Shown here: positions 15,369-21,579 of the stretch, in pieces
Numbering within the stretch: the first letter of the stretch is position 1
Layout of the letters: each line of letters starts with the position of its first letter
Source of the DNA: an uncultured Eggerthellaceae bacterium
Lineage (GTDB): Bacteria > Actinomycetota > Coriobacteriia > Coriobacteriales > Eggerthellaceae
NCBI GenBank assembly: GCA_934631995.1
Contig: CAKTYF010000024.1
Location: forward strand, 1 to 21,579
Length of the DNA stretch: 21,579 bases
Direction of reading: 5' to 3'
The notes under the pieces: generated by a model
The model's input: the letters and a program-made list of their open reading frames with translations, nothing else
Told to the model about the DNA's origin: nothing
Database searches by the model: none
Made by a program: the position numbers and the translations under genes

Positions 15369-15671
15369 CAGCTGGTTTTGTGCGCAGACCGCTTACGCCA
15401 TGTGGGCTTCGGCGGATTGGTACACCAAGTGCCTGCGGCGCTGCGCATCAAGTTGCGAATGGAAGAAGGGGAAGGTGCCTGGTGCGACGCCTTCCCCTTC
15501 TTTGGATTTTCTTGTTTTTGCGATTTTGCGGTGCTCGCACAACGATGCGACTGTCGCTTGTGATGCTCGTGATACGTCCCGGCGCCGCTGCCTGCAGCGC
15601 GGGAGCCGCGGTCCGGCATGGCGCGCCCGGTACCAGCGCCCGCAGCGCAGGCGCCCTCCCGCGCGCGGCAC
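15369..15671. other. Convergent intergenic region with a strong hairpin
   Basis: About 300 bp between the ends of modD and the symporter gene. It holds the terminator at 15463-15502 and then a very GC-rich part (about 15580-15671) with small palindromes such as CGCTGCCTGCAGCG. No gene was recognised. Confidence 0.5.
15463..15502 (+). terminator. Terminator after modD
   Basis: AAGAAGGGGAAGG (15463-15475) pairs perfectly with CCTTCCCCTTCTT (15490-15502) around a 14-base loop. It is followed by TGGATTTTCTTGTTTTT. The stem is strong, but its T-tract is interrupted. Confidence 0.7.
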
Positions 15672-17312
15672 CTACTTCCGCGTGCCGCTTACGGCATCGG
15701 CGGATGTGACCTCGGCTGGCAGGGGAGCGGCTGGTGCGCCCTCGATGCTCTTCGCAAATTCGCGGTCGGTGCCCGAAGTGCCTGTTGGCGGATTGATTTC
15801 GAACGGCTCGGCCTTCGTGAAAACGCTCACAAGCGGCACAATAACGATTGATGCCATCATGGCAAACGCGCCGCAGTTCAGTCCGTTCGCGAACACCCAT
15901 GACACAACGGGAATGCCGGCAACCGCGCTCTGCAGCGCAGGCGTAAGACCCGCCAAGCCAATCAGCATGTTGCCCGTGGTCAGCACAATGGCGAAAATGA
16001 AGCTGGTCCACACCGACGCCTTCGACACTTTTCCGCTGTAAAGGCCCCACAGGTACGGGCCAATGAATGCGCCGGACAGCGCGCCCCACGAAATGCCCAT
16101 GAGCTGGGCAATCCAGGTAATCGTGGAGTGGTATTGCACCAGCGCGATGCCGGCAGAAATGGCGATGAACACCACAATGAACGCGCGCATGTAACGAATG
16201 CGGCGCTTTTCGTCCATGTTTTTTACGATGTTGCCCTCGATAAGATCCAGGGTCAGCGTGGACGAGCTGTTGAGCACCAGACCCGCCAGCGTGGACATGG
16301 ATGCAGACAGAACCAGCACAATGACCAGGCCAATCAGCAGCTCGGGCAGGGTTGACAGCATGGTGGGAACAATCGAGTCGAACACGGGCGTTCCGGCGGC
16401 GGTGTAGTCAATCTGGTCGCCGTAGAGACGCCCGAAACCGCCCAGGAAGTAGCAGCCGCCCGACACGATAACGGCGAACAGCGTGGAAATGATGGCACCT
16501 TGCTTGATAGCGGGACCGTCTTTAATGGCGTAGAACTTCTGCACCATTTGCGGCAGGCCCCACGTGCCCAGCGACGTCAAAATGACTACGCCCAAAAGGT
16601 TTGCCGGGTCGGGTCCGAACATGCTGGTGAACACGCCCTGGAAACCGCTTCCGTCGCTGACCTGGGAAAGAGTTGTCATAGCTTCCATGAAACCGCCATT
16701 TGCGTTCATCACGGCGAAGATAACGGCCGTGATACCGACAAGCATGACAATGCCCTGTAAAAAGTCGTTCACCACAGTGGCCATGTAGCCGCCGACCACC
16801 ACATAAACGCAGGTGATAACCGCCATCGCAATAACGCACGCCTCGTAGGGCAGTCCGAATGCCATGCCGAACAGGCGCGACAGTCCGTTGTAGACCGATG
16901 CGGTGTAGGGGATCAGGAAGACGAAGATGATGGCCGCCGCGGCAATGCGCAATGCGCGGGAGTTGTAACGCTTGCCGAAAAATTCCGGCATGGTGGTGGC
17001 GCCAATACGGTGCGTCATCTCGCGCGTGCGCGGACCCAGTACCCACCAGGCAATAAGCGAGCCCAAAACGGCATTGCCCAGGCCGGCCCAAAACGCCGCC
17101 AAACCGTATTTCCAACCGAACTGACCTGCGTATCCCACGAAAACAACGGCGCTGAAGTAGCTGGTGCCAAAAGCGAAAGCGCTCATCCATGCGCCCACGT
17201 TTCTGCCACCCAAAACAAAGCCGTCAACGCCGTTGGCGTACTTGCGGCAGTAAATGCCCACGCCTATGGCCACGCCGAAGAAGATGACGACCAAACATAT
17301 CTTTGCAATCAC
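15672..17312 (-). CDS. Sodium:solute symporter (SSS/SLC5 family)
   Basis: 546 residues with about 13 hydrophobic segments, as expected for Na+-coupled SSS transporters. The early part includes FVLGGRNVGAWMSAFAFGTS, where SSS proteins place sodium and substrate ligands, and later YNSRALRIAA, VVVGGYMATVVNDFLQGIVM and LSASMSTLAGLVLNSSSTL with Ser/Thr residues typical of the Na2 site on helix 8. A polar tail of about 50 residues (Pro/Ala/Thr-rich) follows the last helix. The start is GTG 17312, preceded by AAAGGA. Substrate cannot be assigned; relatives carry proline, pantothenate, sugars, sialic acid or acetate. It is transcribed alone and could supply sugar to the AGE/ROK pair about 4 kb away, but nothing links them directly. 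Confidence 0.85.
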   Translation of the reverse strand: MIAKICLVVIFFGVAIGVGIYCRKYANGVDGFVLGGRNVGAWMSAFAFGTSYFSAVVFVGYAGQFGWKYGLAAFWAGLGNAVLGSLIAWWVLGPRTREMTHRIGATTMPEFFGKRYNSRALRIAAAAIIFVFLIPYTASVYNGLSRLFGMAFGLPYEACVIAMAVITCVYVVVGGYMATVVNDFLQGIVMLVGITAVIFAVMNANGGFMEAMTTLSQVSDGSGFQGVFTSMFGPDPANLLGVVILTSLGTWGLPQMVQKFYAIKDGPAIKQGAIISTLFAVIVSGGCYFLGGFGRLYGDQIDYTAAGTPVFDSIVPTMLSTLPELLIGLVIVLVLSASMSTLAGLVLNSSSTLTLDLIEGNIVKNMDEKRRIRYMRAFIVVFIAISAGIALVQYHSTITWIAQLMGISWGALSGAFIGPYLWGLYSGKVSKASVWTSFIFAIVLTTGNMLIGLAGLTPALQSAVAGIPVVSWVFANGLNCGAFAMMASIVIVPLVSVFTKAEPFEINPPTGTSGTDREFAKSIEGAPAAPLPAEVTSADAVSGTRK

Positions 17313-17523
17313 AATGGATCCTTTCCTTTTGTTGGAGTGCGGCGCCGCTGCGTCGCGGGTGCTGGGTTTCGCGCTGCTTTGGTGCTGCCGCCTTTGTGAA
17401 GCTGCTCAAGTGCAGCATACGTTCTTCGGAAGAGACACGCTAGCGCGATGCCTGTAAGCCAAATTCGTAGAAAAACGGCTTCTATCAGGAAAAATGCAAC
17501 AATGCACGCGGGAATGGGGACAT

Positions 17524-17556
17524 AAAAAATAGCACCGGAAAAACCCGCGTGCTATT
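17524..17556 (-). terminator. Terminator-like hairpin on the minus strand
   Basis: On the minus strand AATAGCAC (17549-17556) pairs with GTGCTATT (17528-17535) with additional G-C pairs inside, followed by a run of T (17524-17529). It points away from the hydrolase gene and lies upstream of the symporter, so it must end some transcript starting between about 17560 and 17800. Confidence 0.5.
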
Positions 17557-17674
17557 AATATCGAAAATGCAAATAGGATAAGGATGCCGCTGCCTGACAC
17601 TGCTCGGCCCAGCGAGCGCGCATAACGGCACCAGCGGCTTCTCCTGCAGTGATATGTGAAGCGAAATTGAACAT
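17555..17674 (-). CDS. Possible small protein, 39 residues
   Basis: ATG 17674 to TAA 17555, directly abutting the terminator-like hairpin. The peptide begins MFNFASHITAGEAAGAVMRA and is Ala-rich, probably helical, with one Cys and no membrane segment. TATGAT (17686-17691) lies 11 bp before the ATG, which would give a nearly leaderless message; no Shine-Dalgarno is seen. No family is recognised. The alternative is a small RNA ending at the same hairpin. Confidence 0.25.
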   Translation of the reverse strand: MFNFASHITAGEAAGAVMRARWAEQCQAAASLSYLHFRY

Positions 17675-17725
17675 GGACGCACCATATCATACTTTTTGGC
17701 TCTGAAAAGAGGATGTAACAAAGTT

Positions 17726-17755
17726 TTTCGCCAAGGTGTGCGATTTTTGGCGAAA
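17726..17755. promoter_or_regulatory. Inverted repeat upstream of the hydrolase gene
   Basis: TTTCGCCAA (17726-17734) and TTGGCGAAA (17747-17755) are exact 9-bp inverse copies, 12 bp apart, ending 18 bp before the TAATAT -10 candidate. They may be an operator or activator site for the hydrolase gene. Confidence 0.4.
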
Positions 17756-17835
17756 GGCAGGCGGGAAGTTGGTAATATGAAAACTGCATAAGAGCAGATA
17801 AATCAGGGGAAGCTGAATTGCTGGGAGGTCGTACT

Positions 17836-18561
17836 ATGGCTTTTTCGCCGCGGGAAATTACATATCAGAATGTTTCGCTTTACATTAATGAGCATAGTAG
17901 CGTGCGCGTGAGCAGCGACGCGTGCGATAAAGGCGCACGTTGCGATGATGCAGCGCAGGGCGTGCCGCGCGTTGTTTACGTTGATCCGTTTCATGTTGAA
18001 GGGGTGTCCCATGATGCATCGCTCGTGTTGGTGACGCACAGCCATTACGATCACCTTGACCCCGCAAGCCTGAATGCGGTTGCGAAGGCTGATACGTGGT
18101 TCGCGGCTCCAGCGGATACCGTGGGTGACATGATGGCTGCAGGCGTTCCCGCGAATCGCATTGTTTCCGTTGCGCCTGGTGAAAGCTACGAAATCGCAGG
18201 ATTTCCCGTTCAGACGGTTGCGGCATACAACATGAACAAGCAGTTTCATCCGCGTGCGAACCAGTGGGTCGGTTACGTGGTGGAGCTTGCGGGCGTGCGC
18301 GTGTACGTGTGCGGCGACACCGATAACACGCCTGAAGCGCGTGCCGTGACATGCGACGTTGTGTGCGTTCCCGCGGGAGGCACGTACACAACAACGGCGC
18401 AGGAAGCAGCAGCGCTTGTAGCGGGAATGAATCCTGCGCCGAAGCTGGCAATCCCCGAACATTACGGGACGGTTGCGGGCGACGCCGATTGCGGCGAGCA
18501 GTTTGCGACAACGCTAAAGTCCCTGGTAGGAGATGCGATTCGCGTGGAGCTGCCGTATTAG
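17836..18561 (+). CDS. Metallo-beta-lactamase-fold hydrolase, UlaG/UPF0173-like
   Basis: 241 residues from ATG 17836, directly after GGGAGGT; the TTG-started frame at 17818 would overlap that ribosome binding site. The metal site is VTHSHYDHLDP with His68, His70, Asp72 and His73. Further ligands expected are near His138, Asp161 (YVCGDTDN) and His209 (IPEHYGT). This is the short MBL layout of UlaG/UPF0173 metal-dependent hydrolases, not a true beta-lactamase. A stretch around residues 24-45 looks like a small insertion. Substrate is unknown. It is transcribed alone, facing galE across a shared terminator. Confidence 0.8.
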   Translation: MAFSPREITYQNVSLYINEHSSVRVSSDACDKGARCDDAAQGVPRVVYVDPFHVEGVSHDASLVLVTHSHYDHLDPASLNAVAKADTWFAAPADTVGDMMAAGVPANRIVSVAPGESYEIAGFPVQTVAAYNMNKQFHPRANQWVGYVVELAGVRVYVCGDTDNTPEARAVTCDVVCVPAGGTYTTTAQEAAALVAGMNPAPKLAIPEHYGTVAGDADCGEQFATTLKSLVGDAIRVELPY

Positions 18562-18641
18562 GTTGCGCCGCTCCGCGCATCCGTGCCAGAGCGCAAGGCT
18601 CTCAGGCTCCGCAGTTCAGTTTTGAGACTCAAAGCAACAAA

Positions 18642-18674
18642 AACGGCGGCGCACCAACCTGATGCACCGCCGTT
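18642..18674. terminator. Bidirectional terminator between hydrolase gene and galE
   Basis: AACGGCGG (18642-18649) with GCA pairs with TGC and CCGCCGTT (18667-18674); one mismatch lies inside the stem and the loop is 9 bases. The T-run is better on the minus strand (TTTTTG), so galE is the main user. Confidence 0.7.
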
Positions 18675-18720
18675 CTTGTCTTGCTCGTAAGCCTGTGTGC
18701 CGCCGCGCCTGCCGCGTACT

Positions 18721-19857
18721 CTACGCTTCTGCGCCGCGATATCCGTCGGGGTTCATGCTCTGCCAACGCCAGCTGTCGGCGCACATGCGCTCCAGGTCGT
18801 ATTCGGCAACCCAGCCCATTTCTTCGCGTGCCTTATCGCAAGCGGCATAGCATGTTGCAATATCGCCCTCGCGACGAGGCATTATCTCGTACGGGATGGT
18901 CTTCCCGCAGGCTTTTTCGTACGCGTGGATGATGTCAAGCACGCTGGAGCCCTTGCCAGTTCCCAGGTTGAAGATGCCCACACCACGGCGACTTCCGTCC
19001 TCGGCGGCTTCGCCTGCAATGGATCCCAGGCCCAGCGACTCGCCGGTGCCCACTTCGCCTGCCATCCACTTGAGTGCCGCCACATGGCCGCGCGCCAGGT
19101 CAACAACGTGAATGTAGTCGCGCACGCCCGTGCCATCGGGGGTGGGGTAATCGTTGCCGAACACGCCCACGCGCTGCAGCTTGCCCACAGCCACCTGGGC
19201 AACGTAGGGTACCAGATTGTTGGGAATGCCCTTGGGGTCTTCGCCGATCAGGCCGCTCTCGTGCGCGCCAATGGGGTTGAAGTAACGCAGCAGCACCACG
19301 TTCCATTCGTTGTCGCCAATGTAGAGGTCGGTCAAAATGCGCTCAAGCATGGTTTTCGTCTGGCCGTAGGGGTTCGTCGCCTCGTGCTTGGGGCAGTTTT
19401 CGGTGATGGGCACGAATTCAGGCTCGCCGTAAACGGTGGCGCTCGAGCTGAAGATGATGTTCTTCACGCCATGCTCGCGCGCAACGTCGCACAGCACCAG
19501 TGTGCCGGTCAGGTTGTTCCAGTAGTACTCGAGCGGCTTGTGCACGCTTTCGCCGACCGCCTTGAAGCCGGCGAAGTGGATGATGGCGTCAATGTCGTTT
19601 TCGGTGAAAACGCGCTCCATCGCTTCGCGGTCAAGAATGGATGCCTCGTAGAATTTCAGCTGGTCATCGGGGCAATTTGCAATGGTGCGCACGCGATTCA
19701 TGGCAACTTCGCTGGAATTGCTCAAATCGTCGATCACCACCACGTTATACCCGCGGGAAAGTAGCTCAACGCAGGTGTGGCTGCCAATGTAACCAGCGCC
19801 TCCCGTAACAAGAATGCAGGTCTGGGACGGATCTTTCGCAAGCGCTTTATTTGCCAT
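18721..19857 (-). CDS. galE: UDP-glucose 4-epimerase
   Basis: 378 residues. Interconverts UDP-galactose and UDP-glucose (Leloir pathway, also precursor supply for surface glycans) in the cytoplasm using bound NAD. NAD loop TGGAGYIGS (18-26), IIHFAGFKAVGES (92-104), FSSSATVYG (136-144), catalytic Tyr164 and Lys168 in NPYGQTK, RYFNPIGAH (191-199), GVRDYIHVVDLA (244-255). ATG 19857 is chosen because AAAGGAG lies 6 bp upstream; the frame stays open to 20652 but that part crosses a simple repeat and does not look coding. It has about 12 extra N-terminal residues and an insertion of roughly 20 (about 266-291), so it is longer than the usual 330-340. Other gal genes are not in the window. Confidence 0.93.
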   Translation of the reverse strand: MANKALAKDPSQTCILVTGGAGYIGSHTCVELLSRGYNVVVIDDLSNSSEVAMNRVRTIANCPDDQLKFYEASILDREAMERVFTENDIDAIIHFAGFKAVGESVHKPLEYYWNNLTGTLVLCDVAREHGVKNIIFSSSATVYGEPEFVPITENCPKHEATNPYGQTKTMLERILTDLYIGDNEWNVVLLRYFNPIGAHESGLIGEDPKGIPNNLVPYVAQVAVGKLQRVGVFGNDYPTPDGTGVRDYIHVVDLARGHVAALKWMAGEVGTGESLGLGSIAGEAAEDGSRRGVGIFNLGTGKGSSVLDIIHAYEKACGKTIPYEIMPRREGDIATCYAACDKAREEMGWVAEYDLERMCADSWRWQSMNPDGYRGAEA

Positions 19858-19927
19858 GACGAACTCCTTTTCGCAATGCGGGCGGCGCGCTAGGCGGTAC
19901 GCTGCTCGGTTTTTTGTCTCGCGAGAT

Positions 19928-19958
19928 ATGGTATCAGTTTCGCCTGCGCGAATGTCAA
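19928..19958 (-). promoter_or_regulatory. Probable galE promoter
   Basis: On the minus strand a perfect TTGACA (19953-19958) and TACCAT (19928-19933), a TAnnnT-type -10. The spacer is 19 bp, longer than ideal, so the -10 may be misplaced by a base or two. Confidence 0.45.
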
Positions 19959-19990
19959 GGGTGCGTGAGCCAAATGAAAAAAGCATGAAA

Positions 19991-20040
19991 GGGGAAGGGG
20001 AAGGTGAAGGTGAAGGGGAAGGTGAAGGTGAAGGGGAAGG
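19991..20040. repeat. Hexanucleotide tandem repeat, GGGGAA/GGTGAA
   Basis: Eight perfect 6-bp units (19991-20038) of GGGGAA or GGTGAA. They are ordered so that an 18-bp unit (one GGGGAA and two GGTGAA) occurs twice, followed by GG. One strand is almost all purine. It lies 30 bp upstream of the galE -35 and is not inside a credible gene. Confidence 0.9.
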
Positions 20041-20235
20041 CGCGCTGAGGCGAGCGGGCGAACGACAGGGAGAAGGGAAGGCGCGGGCGAAGGCTGCGCT
20101 CCCTTCCGACTTTTGGGCGGCGTCGACGTCGTTGTGGGAATCCCAGCGAAGCCGGATAGCGTGAAGGCCCATGTCACCTGGAGCTACAACTACTGGAGCA
20201 ACGAACGGACCATTGTGTATTGCTATAATAATTAA
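20032..20235 (+). pseudogene. Possible 3' remnant of a lost gene
   Basis: Open for 67 codons to TAA 20233-20235, without ATG or ribosome binding site. From about 20122 the codons look used (mostly G or C in third position) and give VDVVVGIPAKPDSVKAHV, continuing with an aromatic-rich end (WSYNYWSNERTIVYCYNN). No family is recognised. It could be the end of a gene cut off by the repeat tract, or chance. Confidence 0.25.
20221..20229 (+). promoter_or_regulatory. Extended -10 promoter for the helicase gene
   Basis: TGCTATAAT is a perfect TATAAT with the extended TGn, 97 bp before the ATG. No good -35 is seen, which extended -10 promoters tolerate. Confidence 0.5.
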
Positions 20236-20325
20236 TTCTTGACGAGAAAAGATTAGAATTTCGCGCCGATAGTCGTTGGGTCTGCGCGAGTTTTTGTATT
20301 TGTAGCAAGAAAGGGTTGTGACACC

Positions 20326-21579
20326 ATGGAGAAAACCGATAGGAGCGCTGGAATCGAAAACTTGACTTATAGGGATTTGCTCGACTCCGAACAGCGAACA
20401 ATTCTCGAGCGTATTTTGGGTACTCAGGACAATATGCTGGTAACTGGCAAGGCTGGTACAGGAAAGAGCTTCCTTCTCCGCGCTTTGCTCGAATGCTCTG
20501 AAGGCAAAACGCTTCCGATGGCGCCTACTGGTGTTGCAGCGTTGAACATTAACGGTGTTACGATTCATTCGGCGCTCGGCTTTCACAACCTCGAAGGAAT
20601 TGATGTCGACGACATCAGCCGAAGCACTCTCCGCCTGAAGAAGGAAAAGCAATCCGTTCTTCTCGCCGCCTCGCGTATCGTTATAGATGAATCATCGATG
20701 ATTCTTTCCGACACATTCGAAAAAATGGATCGAATACTCCAGGTGATCTGCAAAAACGGGCGACCTTTTGGCGGCAAGCAGATTATCTTGTTTGGGGATA
20801 TTTTTCAGCTGCCACCAGTTGTAAAAGGAGACGAGGAATTCGAACTTATCGAGAGGTTCGGCGGGGTTCATTTCTTCGAAACTTTCTCCTATAAGCAAGG
20901 CCACTTCGCCTTTGTGGAACTTTCGATGAATCATCGCCAAGAAGATGACAGGCCGTTCTTCGAGATTCTAAACAGGGTTCGAAGCGGTCAGGCTAGCGAG
21001 TCGGACATAGATGCATTGAACCAACGAGTGATACGCGGTGACGAACCAGCCGAAAACGGCACGGTAAGGCTCTTCCCCAAGAAGAAGGATGCGGAGTCGT
21101 TCAATAACTTGGTTCTGTCAAAAATCAATTCCGCAGAGCATAAGTTCATGGCCAATGTTTGGAGCAGGAACAAGCAGCCTGTCGGATTGCTGGAGAAGCG
21201 CTTTCCAATTGCGCAACGCCTGAGGCTGAAGGTAGGTGCTCAGGTAATGATGATTACGAATGATCCTCAAAAGCGCTGGGCGAACGGATCAATGGGCGTT
21301 GTCGAGAGAATCGAAAGGCGCGAGCTCTCGGAGAGCTCATCTCGTCAGGGGCCAATCGAAGTCATGGTTCGCTTTGGCGATAAGGCCTACGCTATTCCCA
21401 AGGCGACTTTTACCGAGGAAGAGGCGGTGGAAAGGGGCGGGTCAATAGAGTACGAGCCAGTTGTTGAGGTAAAACAATTCCCGATGGTGCTCGCGTGGGC
21501 TCTGACGATACATAAATCTCAGGGGCTAACCTATGACAGGGTGACGTGCGGTCTCAACGGCTGCTTTTCTCCCGGGCAG
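20326..21579 (+). CDS. PIF1-like SF1B DNA helicase, N-terminal 418 residues (gene cut by window end)
   Basis: ATG 20326, open to the last base. Helicase motifs in order: Walker A GKAGTGKS (41-48), motif Ia APTGVAAL with NGVTIHS (66-82), Walker B VIDESS (119-124), motif III FGDIFQLPPV (156-165), ELSMNHRQ (198-205), LKVGAQVMMITND near 310, WANGSMGVV, and TIHKSQG (394-400). This is the PIF1/RecD-like 5'-3' DNA helicase pattern. Bacterial members act in replication and repair, for example on G-quadruplex or recombination structures. The best upstream purine tract (AAAGGG) is 11 bp from the ATG, longer than usual. Any C-terminal domain, which often gives these proteins their role, lies outside the window. 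Confidence 0.88.
   Translation, partial: MEKTDRSAGIENLTYRDLLDSEQRTILERILGTQDNMLVTGKAGTGKSFLLRALLECSEGKTLPMAPTGVAALNINGVTIHSALGFHNLEGIDVDDISRSTLRLKKEKQSVLLAASRIVIDESSMILSDTFEKMDRILQVICKNGRPFGGKQIILFGDIFQLPPVVKGDEEFELIERFGGVHFFETFSYKQGHFAFVELSMNHRQEDDRPFFEILNRVRSGQASESDIDALNQRVIRGDEPAENGTVRLFPKKKDAESFNNLVLSKINSAEHKFMANVWSRNKQPVGLLEKRFPIAQRLRLKVGAQVMMITNDPQKRWANGSMGVVERIERRELSESSSRQGPIEVMVRFGDKAYAIPKATFTEEEAVERGGSIEYEPVVEVKQFPMVLAWALTIHKSQGLTYDRVTCGLNGCFSPGQ

Larger units (their letters stand above)
17313..17835. other. Divergent intergenic region
   Basis: About 520 bp between the divergently transcribed symporter and hydrolase genes. It contains a minus-strand terminator-like hairpin at 17524-17556 with a short ORF ending on it, and an inverted repeat at 17726-17755. 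An extended -10-like TGGTAATAT (17770-17778) is a candidate promoter for the hydrolase gene. Confidence 0.5.

Noticed and set aside
15400..16041. 213-codon open frame on plus overlapping the symporter end
   Set aside because: Crosses the terminator hairpin and is antisense to the symporter gene.
18697..19764. 355-codon open frame on plus opposite galE
   Set aside because: Antisense shadow of galE, which has a complete set of motifs.
19858..20652. 265-residue N-terminal extension of galE in the open frame
   Set aside because: Runs through the hexamer repeat and antisense of the helicase gene; a good Shine-Dalgarno sits directly before ATG 19857.

Overview
The window looks like chromosomal DNA of a moderately GC-rich anaerobic actinobacterium, most likely Coriobacteriia (Eggerthellaceae-like). 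That placement is an inference from codon use and gene style (a lone ModD, an AGE epimerase beside an unusual ROK kinase, a HipA-like kinase fused to an HTH, a MarR-type protein with a His/Cys tail). No rRNA, tRNA, CRISPR array, transposase or phage gene was seen.

Left part (1-7312): the 3' end of a radical-SAM-like gene is followed by its own promoter and operator region, then a tightly packed operon. It encodes a NikA/DppA-type lipoprotein, two ATPases, two permeases and a full-length radical SAM protein that is paralogous to the truncated upstream gene. The operon ends at a strong terminator. This importer plus paired radical SAM proteins is the best candidate for an undescribed system. 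The full-length enzyme has a non-canonical CX8CX2C cluster motif.

Middle left (7313-8760): seven repeats with an exact 22-bp period lie just upstream of an AAA_14/DUF4143 ATPase gene, which ends at a bidirectional terminator.

Middle (8761-13859), all on the minus strand: an AGE-family epimerase and ROK-like kinase pair (carbohydrate use), an HTH-HipA kinase with two palindromic operators over its promoter, and a MarR-type regulator with a metal-binding-like tail.

Right (13860-21579): a gene-free stretch holds a 31-bp inverted-repeat pair. It is followed by modD (plus), a sodium:solute symporter (minus), a gene-free stretch with a possible 39-codon ORF and its terminator, a metallo-beta-lactamase-fold hydrolase (plus), galE (minus), a hexanucleotide repeat tract with a possible gene remnant, and the 5' part of a PIF1-like helicase that runs off the window end.

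Start codons were moved inward from the longest ORF wherever a Shine-Dalgarno sequence decided it: the first ATPase, the first permease, the epimerase, the MarR-type gene, the hydrolase and galE.
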